A stretch of DNA of 64,000 nt from Nitrosomonas ureae (GTDB lineage: Bacteria; Pseudomonadota; Gammaproteobacteria; Burkholderiales; Nitrosomonadaceae): assembly GCF_001455205.1 (NCBI RefSeq), contig NZ_CP013341.1, positions 1,674,001 to 1,738,000 on the forward strand, read 5' to 3'. Of the stretch, positions 8,652 through 17,858 are shown piece by piece. The notes beneath the pieces are model-generated. The model did not search any database and was not told where the DNA came from. It saw nothing but the letters and a program-made list of their open reading frames with translations. The stretch's first letter is position 1. The number at the start of each line of letters is the position of its first letter. A program made the position numbers and the translations under genes.

Positions 8652-10532
8652 ATGACTCCACCAGCTCTCCAGTGGGTACGATTCCTTAGAAATTATGGTC
8701 CCCTACCTACAAATAGTAACCTCTTTGACGAACACGTCAATGTTGCGTTGAGTCAAGCGAATGTCAGTCCAATTTCACTACCAACGCCTTATGTTGATGA
8801 GATGCTGGCATATGTTAAAACCGACAACAACGGATCGTTGCTAATCGCGGGTACAGCTGGCGACGGGAAAACCTATCATGCCCGTCAACTATGGTTGCGG
8901 CTTGGTGGTGATGAGAAGAAATGGGCAGCCCGGGAAAAGATCAAAACATTGGAGTTGCCGGGGCGCTCCGTTATTTTTGTGAAGGACCTCAGTGAGCTGA
9001 AAGGTCCAGAAGGCGAAAAAATCCTTAATGGTCTAGAACAGTCCGTCGAAGGGAACGAAAATACTACCGTTTACGTGATTGCTTGCAATCACGGTCAAAT
9101 CCTCGACCGACTTCGTAAGAGCAAAGACGCAGAAGGCGTCCCTTCACCTCTGCTGGCGCCGGTTCAGAATGCTTTTTTCCAAGACGGGTTCGAACATCCG
9201 CGGCTCAAAGTCATTGATCTGAGTCGATCAGGGCATCGGCAGTCCTTGTCGGCCGTCATCAAAGCGGTGATGGAACACCCCGAATGGGATCGGTGTTTGA
9301 GCTGCGAGCTTAACCAAGGAGAACGCATCTGTCCGATCGCTGAAAACCGAAAGCGAGCCATCGGCCTGGAGGATGGCGGCCGGTTTGCTCGTCGTCTGGG
9401 AGACCTGATTGAGATCGCGCGTCTGAATGGTGCCCACTTACCTGTTCGCGATTTACTTGCATTGGCAGCAAACTTGCTCTTGGGTCACGGCCATCCTTCT
9501 GTGAAGGAAGGACTCATGAGCTGCTCAGACGTTGTTCAAATTCAAGATGGCGATGCAGTGGACCAAGGCAGCATTTATCGAAACGTGTTTGCAGCTAACT
9601 TGCCCTACCGACGTGCCATGGCGCGTCCGGTGTTCAAGACTTTACGGTCTTTTGGTATCGGCGAAGAAACTACGAACGGTGTCGACGGTTTGTTGGTTTA
9701 TGGATCAGACGATACCAGGCTGCGCGCGGACTTTGACCAATTCGTGGGCGCTGACAGGGTGTACGGGGCCACGAGGGAATACCTGGCCCTTCAACAACAC
9801 TATCTCGAGGGCGAAGAGTTTGTACGTTTAGAAGAGGGTGCAAGCCTCTTCCTGGATCGATTGGCAGATCAACGTCAACGGCTTTTCTTCACGTTGCCGG
9901 ATGAGGTTTATAGCAAATACCCGTTCTGGAATCTTACGACTTTCCGGTTCGCGGGTGATTACCTCCGTCTTCTGGGTAGTGTCGTTCCAGGAGAGTCCAA
10001 ACGAATGGTGGAAGAAAAAATTCGCTCTCGCTTGGTTCAGGGCCTTAACCGGGTTATGACAGGCCTTTTGCTAGACAACCCGGACACGGTGTTCATTGCC
10101 AACTCCGGTGGTTTCACTCAATCAAAAATCAGCGTCCTATGCGAAAGCGCTGTTCCTAGTTATCGTACTGGTGGCATGGGGATGCATATCCGGTGGGAAA
10201 AAAATGGGCAGAGGCCCTGCTTGGACATTTCGGTCGGCGGTGGGAATCAGGGTTCAGTTCAATTTGACCTTACCCCAGTCCGATTCGAGTTTTTGTGCCG
10301 AGTGGCTGAAGGTGCATTGCCCAGCAGTTTTTCCAACGAGTGCTTCGAAGACTTGCTTGCGTTTAAGGCAAGACTTCTCCGTAAAGCTGAGCTAGTGCAG
10401 ACACAGGGTCACGGGAATGAGGGCGACGACGATGATACGGCGGAAGAACATGCTGGCTTGGGTTTAACCTTCATTGAAATCGAGCAAAACGGTCACGGAT
10501 TTTTAAAACGGATCTCAGTGAGGAACGCATAA
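8652..10532 (+). CDS. sspF: P-loop protein, SspF-like PT-linked restriction component
   Basis: A Walker A motif GTAGDGKT lies at residues 67-74 in this 626-aa protein. A cysteine cluster (RCLSCELNQGERICPIAENR, around residues 214-233) resembles a zinc knuckle. A 71-base gap separates it from the PP-loop gene, with a TATAAA-like box near 8622, so it may have its own promoter. Three overlapping genes follow in the order ATP-binding protein, no-motif protein, FtsK-like motor, which matches the restriction arm of published SspBCD-SspFGH cassettes and the analogous DptFGH of Dnd systems. Composition is clearly richer in G+C than the upstream modification genes. The F/G/H naming is by order and motif, not by alignment. 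Confidence 0.65.
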   Translation: MTPPALQWVRFLRNYGPLPTNSNLFDEHVNVALSQANVSPISLPTPYVDEMLAYVKTDNNGSLLIAGTAGDGKTYHARQLWLRLGGDEKKWAAREKIKTLELPGRSVIFVKDLSELKGPEGEKILNGLEQSVEGNENTTVYVIACNHGQILDRLRKSKDAEGVPSPLLAPVQNAFFQDGFEHPRLKVIDLSRSGHRQSLSAVIKAVMEHPEWDRCLSCELNQGERICPIAENRKRAIGLEDGGRFARRLGDLIEIARLNGAHLPVRDLLALAANLLLGHGHPSVKEGLMSCSDVVQIQDGDAVDQGSIYRNVFAANLPYRRAMARPVFKTLRSFGIGEETTNGVDGLLVYGSDDTRLRADFDQFVGADRVYGATREYLALQQHYLEGEEFVRLEEGASLFLDRLADQRQRLFFTLPDEVYSKYPFWNLTTFRFAGDYLRLLGSVVPGESKRMVEEKIRSRLVQGLNRVMTGLLLDNPDTVFIANSGGFTQSKISVLCESAVPSYRTGGMGMHIRWEKNGQRPCLDISVGGGNQGSVQFDLTPVRFEFLCRVAEGALPSSFSNECFEDLLAFKARLLRKAELVQTQGHGNEGDDDDTAEEHAGLGLTFIEIEQNGHGFLKRISVRNA

Positions 10533-12049
10533 TGGCACCACGTATTGAACATGGTTCCTTCGCCGTCGATGAGCACATTTGGGGTCACCGACTCTACGAC
10601 GAGCAACTGCCTCACCTGGTCATTCTCGAATTTCTGAACGTACTGCAATCAAACCTCAACGATCCGTTGAGAGCACCGTCCTCCGTTAAGATAAGCTATC
10701 AGCCCCAGCATCAAATCCGCCTCAGAAGCTTGCTGTTCAACAATCCTTATGTTGAAGTCGTACGAGCGCGGAAAATCCCTGACGACACTAAGTGGGACAC
10801 ATGGATAGAGCTGTTCAAGCGCGACGCGGTCGAAATGGGAGATATGTTTTTCGATCACCTTCGGAAATCGTTCATATCCTTCGACGATTTCGCGCGATCG
10901 ATTGAGTTGCTCCGGTCGTCGGCTTTTGAAGGAAAAAGCAATAAACGTTGGAGCTCAAAATTTGTGTTCCCGTTCGGCCCCGATGCTTTGTACGAAGACT
11001 TGAGATTCGATGCAAATGACAATGTATCCAACGATCGGCGGTTCTTCGCCCGTACCGGTGAGCTCCTATACTTGATGTTAGGACGAGCCAGTAACGGTAG
11101 AGTTCTGGGCCACCAACTCGTTGAGCGATTGTTTCGGCAACCGTCCAACATGAACCGGTTGGTCAAGGTATTACAAGGGCCGGTTCAGCAAGCACCAAAC
11201 CGACGTGATGTTGGTTATTTGCCCTATGCCCAGCTTCCTAGGTTCGATCGTCTTTGCGACGACTGGCTGGCCATCCTAGCCAGAGACATTCCCATCTATG
11301 ATGGTCTCGACCATATCACTACCATGACTGGGTTGAACCTTCTTTTATACTTTCTTGAACGCGGTAAAAATTCTTTAGGTGATGTAGAACCTGTTGAGAT
11401 TGTTTGCGAGGTGGTTTCAAGCCAACGAACTAAAGTCAGAGCATTGTCGGGCGAGTCGTTCCAAGCTAACCAAACTATTTCGCTACGAGCCGTAAAGGCT
11501 TTGGTCGAAAACATCCGAACAACTCCTGAATGGGAAGCGGCCTTGAACTCGGAGGATCCGAAAGGCGAATGCGCTCACATCATGGCGGAACGCTTCCAGT
11601 ACGACAAAGATGATGAAATCGACATCCACCAGCTGTCTGGGGAGGGACTGATCGAGAAACTCCTCAAAAAGGCGGAAACTCGCCATGCGCAGCATGTCGA
11701 GAAGATTCATAGTACGTGGTCCCGCGCCATCGGTCTCAGTTCACGTCGTCTGGCCAGACGGGTTCGCTACGCTCCGAACGATCGTCTTTTGAAGGCGTTG
11801 GTAGTGACTGTTGTCGACGATCGGATGGAGTTTGGCGAGTTCCTTGCTGAAATTTATCGTCGCTACGGATTGGTTATCGGTCACGTAGAAGGTATCCGCC
11901 ACATTCAAAACAACCAAGTGGACCAAGAAGCGTTGATGATCAACGCGGAGCATTTGGAAACGCGACTGTATGGCCTGGGGTTGGTTCGCCGACTTTCTGA
12001 CTCTTGTGCGTTTGTAGAAAACCCATTTCATCGACAAGGTGACATGTGA
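10532..12049 (+). CDS. sspG: SspG-like component of the PT-linked restriction arm
   Basis: The start ATG overlaps the preceding stop (TAATG), and the gene ends inside the start of the FtsK-like gene, so all three are translationally coupled. The 505-aa product shows no Walker motif, signal peptide or membrane segment. Runs such as RRLARRVRYAPNDRLLKALV in the C-terminal third, followed by helices, suggest a nucleic-acid or partner-binding region. By position it is the middle subunit of an SspFGH/DptFGH-type complex that attacks DNA lacking phosphorothioate. I cannot assign an activity from residues; confidence comes from context only. Confidence 0.6.
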   Translation: MAPRIEHGSFAVDEHIWGHRLYDEQLPHLVILEFLNVLQSNLNDPLRAPSSVKISYQPQHQIRLRSLLFNNPYVEVVRARKIPDDTKWDTWIELFKRDAVEMGDMFFDHLRKSFISFDDFARSIELLRSSAFEGKSNKRWSSKFVFPFGPDALYEDLRFDANDNVSNDRRFFARTGELLYLMLGRASNGRVLGHQLVERLFRQPSNMNRLVKVLQGPVQQAPNRRDVGYLPYAQLPRFDRLCDDWLAILARDIPIYDGLDHITTMTGLNLLLYFLERGKNSLGDVEPVEIVCEVVSSQRTKVRALSGESFQANQTISLRAVKALVENIRTTPEWEAALNSEDPKGECAHIMAERFQYDKDDEIDIHQLSGEGLIEKLLKKAETRHAQHVEKIHSTWSRAIGLSSRRLARRVRYAPNDRLLKALVVTVVDDRMEFGEFLAEIYRRYGLVIGHVEGIRHIQNNQVDQEALMINAEHLETRLYGLGLVRRLSDSCAFVENPFHRQGDM

Positions 12050-15000
12050 CGCCAGCGGACAAAATCGTAGGTCGCGTCGGCGCCGACATCTTGCGTCGGC
12101 GCATCGGTGTTGTTCCTACTTCAGACGGTGCCGCTGCTCTATTTCGTCTCGATCGTCTCAATGCCTCTCAAATAGCGTCGGTGGTTCGCGAAGTATTAGC
12201 AGCCCCGGATCTAAGGGAACAAATAGAGGTTAAGATTCCCGAGGTATTGGTAGCTGGTCTAGGGCTTCCGTCGGAAGTGTTGACGGACGAGAACGCAGGT
12301 GCTGTCCGAAACATTGGTACAGACAAAGCCGCATTACTCACTGCCAACGGCAACGAACCAAACATTTCCGACACCCTTGGTTACGTCACTGCATTGGGCG
12401 CTCAGGAGTTTCGGGCGCACGAGGATGCTTGGGCCGAAGCGACCGTTCGCACCACTGCCTTGCCCTTGGCACCGGAAGATCGTCGGGTGTTTGAGGCTGC
12501 ATTGAAAGGACTCTTAGCAGTTGCCGACATGTCGCTGTTTCAGCTTGGAGACTACTGCGCCCAGATTAGCGAAGCATCCCGAATAGAAGGCCATCCCATT
12601 CGAGATGCGCTGGGCTGGGCACTACCACGTCTGGCACTACCTCGGGATACCACGTTATTTTCGAATACTAAATCGTTTGGTACGGCCAGCGGCCCGTGGC
12701 GCAAGACCTTCGAAAAGCTATTTTCCGACCGCGCACCGCTATTGCTCAAACAACACAAAACGGGACAAGCAATAGATCCGGAAGAGATGAGGGAAAGGTA
12801 TACGGACAACTTTGAATTTATCCAACTAGCTGCTCACCCTGTTATTGAAGCTTTCATTCAGGCGCAACCCGGGGATCCAGATACGAAGGAAGCGCTATCC
12901 CTACTCGAATGGGAGAGCGATGGCATACATTTATTGTTCGATCGCCCCAAAGAAAAGCAACAAAAATTGGCCGATCATACCCTCGATTTTTTTGAAAACG
13001 ACTGCACCGACCCGGGTGTTTTAACGGATGCCTGGAAGAAGCATCTTGAGGAACTCAAAGCTCGGGAGAGGCGATCCGATTGGAACGAGGTCGATGAGGA
13101 GTTCTTCGAAGTGCACCGGCGTTACCTTGACCAGGATCCAAAGCTTCGCGGCCGATGGGAAAAGGTGGTGTTCGGGAAGCCCATCGAGTGCACTGATTTT
13201 TTGGATGGCTTGGTAACGGCCGTTCAGCGGCTAGTAGTTCGTGCAGGGGAGCCAACCACAGATCGTTTTATTAGAGTCCGTGTTACCAAGGGGCGTACCG
13301 AATGGCGTGAACGCTTCAATCACGATATCGGTGCTTTCTTCTCCACCATGTACCGTGGCCTGCCGCAGCTATTGTGCGAACGCGTACAATGGCATGTGGA
13401 AAAGATGGGAGCGACAGATATTCCTGATCCTCTTTTTGATTACCCTGCATTTTTCGAGTACGAAAACAAACGAAAAGGTGGAAAGCTCAAGCCAAGTACA
13501 TCCGCTTCTAAACTGCAAACGCAGATCAAGTTTGAAGTGAGCTTAGTCGAACAGCATGCGGGCAACGATCAAACAGTTGAGAAAACCCAATTATTATGGA
13601 TGGCACGCCCTGAGGCCATCGGGTTAACACTTCACGACGACATGAAGCGATTGCTGGAAAAGGGAGGTATTGCCTGCACAGAAGTACTGCGACGGATGGT
13701 GAGCAAGAAAGGTGGTGTCCAAAGCGTGTCTTTATTAGATGTGAACACGTTGGAAGCTACCTTCGGACGCGATGCGGGGTCGCTGGTTCCGCCGCACGGT
13801 CGTATCAAGAGCCTTCGAGCAGAAATCAAGCGTCGCATTGACGAGCTATATAACGATGGCCGCTTAACTGCTGAGCAACTAAAAGAAATCAAGGCCGCTT
13901 GGATCACCTTTGAATCGGACTACTCCGATGCTATCAAGCATTTTCTCGAAAGCGGTTTGCACACCGAAGCCATCTTGAACCAAGCGGAATCTTTTGGGGC
14001 GTTGCTACGGGTGTTGAAAATTCACGCACGGGGAGACGTAGCCCGCGCCAAGCTAGTATCAGAAGTGCTGACAGTAGGAACGGTTCGCCTGACAGGCGAC
14101 CAACCCAGCATCATCGTCCCTCCTTGGCATCCGGAACGGATGAAGGCACTGGCCGTGAAACTCCGCCGAGTAGCTGGCTTGATTACGCACCTATTGGTCG
14201 GTCAGTATGTTACCTTCGGAGATCGCAACATCTTCTTCCAAGAATTCAGCGAAGAGTTGGAGCACCCGTTTTACCCTGAAATCGCTGTTACCGACCGATC
14301 AGGGACGCCAGTTTTAGTGACCGAAAGCAGTACCGTCAATGGATATAGCCTGTTGGAACGACCGGTTCGGGCGGATGACGAACAACTCACTGACGTTAAT
14401 CCGGTGGAAGCTGCACGCCAAATCCGTGAGCTATTGGAACGGTATGTAGGCCTTCAGCCGCACGAGCGTTCGAACTTAAGCATTTTGCTCTACAACGCTG
14501 ATGCTGCAGATTTGCCGCTTGCAACGGTCCGGGAGTTGACGAACCTGCAAGAGGACTTTGAACTTAATTGCAACGTGTCAGTGCGCCATCAAGATTCAGG
14601 AAAACTTCGAAGGATATACGCCGAATTGGTGAGTAAATCGGATGCTGACCCCGATTTGTCCGTGGCTAGCGAGACTTCCGACAACTTCATGTCCAAGCTT
14701 CGCATTTCAGTGTCCCCACCAAACATCACGATCACTAAACCCGAGGATGGCTTTCGTCCGTTTGACATTGCTTTCTTGCACGATGTGGTATCTCGAACTG
14801 CTACCGAAGAGTGGATTTCCGTGGATTGGCTTAACGATCGACCGGTGTTCGAACACGCACCCTCGCGGTGGTCATACCGCAGCGTATCCGGTGAAAATGA
14901 ACTGAAATCGACCACGTTCTTAACATGCCCTCAGCAAACTGCCTCAGGGCGTGCGTACGTTGATATGGTCGGTGCCGTGGTGCGACAACAAGATGTATCC

Positions 15001-17457
15001 CTGCAACACCATCTGGTACCTGCCCGCCAAATTTCTTTGCAGAGCGATCGTCTTCGCAGCGTGTTCGAGGATGCGCATAACCTGGCCGAGTGGGTGGCCA
15101 CCTACGACGAGTTGCTTGATAAGAGGCAACTACAAGCCAATAAAATCAATGTAGTGCGATACCGTCGTAACCGAACCAACGGCCGCAACATGATCGTCAG
15201 CTCAACATCTGAACTTCGGCTGCTGAACGTTCTGGCCAAGCGACGTATTCAAGAGTTGGGGCTCACGCTAACGGAGGAAGAACTCAATGCGACCACCCAA
15301 CGCCTGATCGACGATGCGATTAGCGTTTCTGGTGATATCGTGCTACGAGCAGCCAAGAGAGGGGTATCAGCGGGAGAATTAATCGGCTTGGTTTTGAGCC
15401 GTTTTATGATGGAAGATGAGTTTAAAATCATCTGTGGAGGTGCTAACGAGCCCTCCATACAAGTTTTCTTTTTGCTGGACGATTATGCTAGCTGGCTAGC
15501 GCAACGGGAAAGTCGTATAGCTGACCTTTTGGGGATGTGTATCCATGATTCGGCAGAAGGTATCCGACTTCACTTAAGCATTGTTGAATCAAAGTACGTG
15601 GCTGGAGTGGGTGAAGCAGATGCTAGGCGTTCCTCTAAAGCACAGTTGCTTGCGACACTGACGATAATTAGGGAAGCTTTTTTTGGAGATCCCGGCCGTC
15701 TTGACCGGGACCTGTGGCTATCAAGGATAGCTGATCTATTGATCGACGCAGTGATCCCTCCTGGACAAACTGCATTGCTCGAGCGCGTTCGAGCTGCGAT
15801 ACGGGATGCTAACGTAGGGATTACGCTTCGGGGCTATTCGAATATTTTCATTCACACGTCAGAATCCGGTCAGGCTGCTTCTCGATCAGAACGAATCATC
15901 ATTGAAGAAACTGATGGCGTCAACTCATATCAAGAGGTGTTTGACCGTCCTGATTTGCGAAAGCTGATTGAAGCATACGCTCGTCGTGAAAACTCACTGG
16001 TAGTTCGCCAAGCTATCGGACTAGGTACCCCATGGGATGAAATACACGTTCAGCAACTTGCGAAACGTGTGACCTGGACTAACATGATCGATCGACTTAC
16101 GCAGTCAGAATCAGATCTATCTAACGAAATCCCCTCGGATGTAAGCACTATTACTAGTGCTGTTGAGCCACAAACGACCTTGCAAACTGAAGTAGCTTTC
16201 CCATTAGATACGCCCGTTGTGGCACCAAGCATCACGACCATTCTTGATGAAATTAAATCGATCAAACCTAAGCTCACCCAAGGTACGGCTCTGATGAGTC
16301 TCGTGGCCGAACATTTGGCACAACGCGACCAACTGGCAGATGATCGGGAAACCTGGGCTAATGAAGTTAAGGTCAATCTTAAAAAAGCGCTCAATAGCTA
16401 TGGTTTTCAGGCCAACATCATCGGAACTCGATTGACCCCTAACGGCTGTTTGATCCGTCTTTCAGGATCTGATCGTCTTCGGGTGGAAGACATTGATGCG
16501 AAACGAACACAGTTACTGACTACTCATAGTATCCAATTGGTAACGGTACAACCGAAACCGGGCGAGATCATTGTTTCAATCGCAGGCGTAATGCGCCAAC
16601 CTGTTTCTTTATGGGACATCTGGGCGATGCGTCAGCTGAACCAAAATATTGCTGGGATCAATACATCGTTTGTGCTTGGTCTCCAAGAGTTGACTGGCAA
16701 CGTACTGTATTTGAACCTAGGTAGTGACTTCGGCGGCTTATCTCAGCACGAACCACATTCTTTGATTGCAGGATCAACAGGCAGTGGGAAATCGGTGTTG
16801 ATTCAAGCATTACTGCTAGACATTGCTGCCACAAATCCAAGCTGTTTGGCTAATATTATCCTGATAGATCCAAAAATGGGTGTGGATTACATTGGCTTGG
16901 CTACTCTTCCACACTTACGGGAAGCGATCATCACCACCCGTGGAAGATCCGTCGAAGTACTTAATGGGTTGGTTGAGGAAATGGAAGAGCGCTATAGGAC
17001 TTTTGCTGCTGCGAGAGCTCGTGATTTGTCAACTTATAACGCCAAGTCATTGCCAGAAAACCGTATGCCGATGGTATTCTTGGTTCATGATGAGTTCGCA
17101 GACTGGATGTTGGATGACGGTTACAAGGGAACGGTCAGTGCGGCAGTACAACGCCTCGGCGTGAAGGCTCGCGCGGCGGGTATTCACCTTTTCTTTGCTG
17201 CCCAACGACCGGATAAAGACGTGATGCCGATGCAATTACGTGAGAATTTGGGCAATCGGTTGATTTTGAAAGTGTCCAGCGAAGCAACTTCGCGCATTGC
17301 TCTGGATCGTCCAGGAGCAGAGATGTTGTTAGGAAAAGGACACCTAGCTGCAAAATTGAATGGAGAGCAAGGACTGATCTTTGCTCAAGCACCATATTTG
17401 CCAGACGATGACATCGTTTCGGTGGTTGAAGCGATCTGCTTAGACAATGAAGGTTGA
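12046..17457 (+). CDS. sspH: FtsK/HerA-like motor protein, SspH/DptH-type
   Basis: This 1803-aa protein starts at GTG 12046, overlapping the previous stop by four bases (GTGA). A FtsK/SpoIIIE-type DNA translocase motor occupies the C-terminus: Walker A AGSTGSGKS near residue 1575, a Walker B-like MVFLVHDEFADWM near 1675, and a RAAGIHLFFAAQRPDKDV sensor segment. The remaining roughly 1500 residues have no recognisable domain. Large proteins of this build (DptH, SspH) are the motor subunit of PT-dependent restriction, which damages unmodified DNA and inhibits phage replication. It is the last gene of the plus-strand cassette. Confidence 0.7.
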   Translation: MTPADKIVGRVGADILRRRIGVVPTSDGAAALFRLDRLNASQIASVVREVLAAPDLREQIEVKIPEVLVAGLGLPSEVLTDENAGAVRNIGTDKAALLTANGNEPNISDTLGYVTALGAQEFRAHEDAWAEATVRTTALPLAPEDRRVFEAALKGLLAVADMSLFQLGDYCAQISEASRIEGHPIRDALGWALPRLALPRDTTLFSNTKSFGTASGPWRKTFEKLFSDRAPLLLKQHKTGQAIDPEEMRERYTDNFEFIQLAAHPVIEAFIQAQPGDPDTKEALSLLEWESDGIHLLFDRPKEKQQKLADHTLDFFENDCTDPGVLTDAWKKHLEELKARERRSDWNEVDEEFFEVHRRYLDQDPKLRGRWEKVVFGKPIECTDFLDGLVTAVQRLVVRAGEPTTDRFIRVRVTKGRTEWRERFNHDIGAFFSTMYRGLPQLLCERVQWHVEKMGATDIPDPLFDYPAFFEYENKRKGGKLKPSTSASKLQTQIKFEVSLVEQHAGNDQTVEKTQLLWMARPEAIGLTLHDDMKRLLEKGGIACTEVLRRMVSKKGGVQSVSLLDVNTLEATFGRDAGSLVPPHGRIKSLRAEIKRRIDELYNDGRLTAEQLKEIKAAWITFESDYSDAIKHFLESGLHTEAILNQAESFGALLRVLKIHARGDVARAKLVSEVLTVGTVRLTGDQPSIIVPPWHPERMKALAVKLRRVAGLITHLLVGQYVTFGDRNIFFQEFSEELEHPFYPEIAVTDRSGTPVLVTESSTVNGYSLLERPVRADDEQLTDVNPVEAARQIRELLERYVGLQPHERSNLSILLYNADAADLPLATVRELTNLQEDFELNCNVSVRHQDSGKLRRIYAELVSKSDADPDLSVASETSDNFMSKLRISVSPPNITITKPEDGFRPFDIAFLHDVVSRTATEEWISVDWLNDRPVFEHAPSRWSYRSVSGENELKSTTFLTCPQQTASGRAYVDMVGAVVRQQDVSLQHHLVPARQISLQSDRLRSVFEDAHNLAEWVATYDELLDKRQLQANKINVVRYRRNRTNGRNMIVSSTSELRLLNVLAKRRIQELGLTLTEEELNATTQRLIDDAISVSGDIVLRAAKRGVSAGELIGLVLSRFMMEDEFKIICGGANEPSIQVFFLLDDYASWLAQRESRIADLLGMCIHDSAEGIRLHLSIVESKYVAGVGEADARRSSKAQLLATLTIIREAFFGDPGRLDRDLWLSRIADLLIDAVIPPGQTALLERVRAAIRDANVGITLRGYSNIFIHTSESGQAASRSERIIIEETDGVNSYQEVFDRPDLRKLIEAYARRENSLVVRQAIGLGTPWDEIHVQQLAKRVTWTNMIDRLTQSESDLSNEIPSDVSTITSAVEPQTTLQTEVAFPLDTPVVAPSITTILDEIKSIKPKLTQGTALMSLVAEHLAQRDQLADDRETWANEVKVNLKKALNSYGFQANIIGTRLTPNGCLIRLSGSDRLRVEDIDAKRTQLLTTHSIQLVTVQPKPGEIIVSIAGVMRQPVSLWDIWAMRQLNQNIAGINTSFVLGLQELTGNVLYLNLGSDFGGLSQHEPHSLIAGSTGSGKSVLIQALLLDIAATNPSCLANIILIDPKMGVDYIGLATLPHLREAIITTRGRSVEVLNGLVEEMEERYRTFAAARARDLSTYNAKSLPENRMPMVFLVHDEFADWMLDDGYKGTVSAAVQRLGVKARAAGIHLFFAAQRPDKDVMPMQLRENLGNRLILKVSSEATSRIALDRPGAEMLLGKGHLAAKLNGEQGLIFAQAPYLPDDDIVSVVEAICLDNEG

Positions 17458-17666
17458 CCAACTTTGTCCATATGAGATGCTTCTCCCAGAAATCTAATTC
17501 GTATCTATAGAGATAAAATAGTGGAGCAAAAATGTGCCCAGTAGGGTACTAAAAGTGTGCAAATTAAGCTAATAAAATAGTCACCTATATGTAGTTTTGC
17601 TATCTCTGATATTTCTATATTTTGGGTTTGTAGGTAGGTAAAACAGCAATAATGGGCTAAAGAAAT
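17458..17666. other. Convergent intergenic region after sspH-like gene
   Basis: About 200 AT-rich bases between the ends of two convergent genes. The right part (17604-17666) is the outer end of an inverted duplication whose partner lies at 29636-29699. The left part has two TGTGC-containing stretches (near 17532 and 17555) that I cannot assign. No clear rho-independent terminator is visible. Confidence 0.4.
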
Positions 17667-17858
17667 TTAGTCCATTATCACGGTTCTCGGGATACGCTTT
17701 CCGTTGGATGACAATTTCATTCTAGTCATTTGACGGCTTGATTCTGGAGACCAGCTAACGTGTATAGGCCTTTCTGAATCATAAAAATATATTCTGTCAA
17801 AGTTTGTGTTTTTACATACCCACGCTACGACTTCTTCCATATCTTCGTCTTCAATAAT
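17604..17858 (-). repeat. Inverted duplication, copy A (3' end of methyltransferase gene)
   Basis: Read on the minus strand, this stretch matches 29443-29699 on the plus strand almost base for base. I count only a handful of substitutions, for example GTGATAATG against GTAATAATG and ACTAAATT against ACTAGATT. Homology stops sharply at both ends: at the outer end just after ATCAGAGATA, and at the inner end at the IS4-family terminus. The copies face each other across about 11.6 kb that includes the KorB and trb genes. Confidence 0.85.

Noticed and set aside
8652..17457. Reading the three genes as a Dnd-type DptFGH set
   Set aside because: Motif order is compatible, but the associated modification genes are the DUF4007/SspB type with no dndB-E, so the SspFGH assignment fits better. 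The two arms are related and a profile search would decide.
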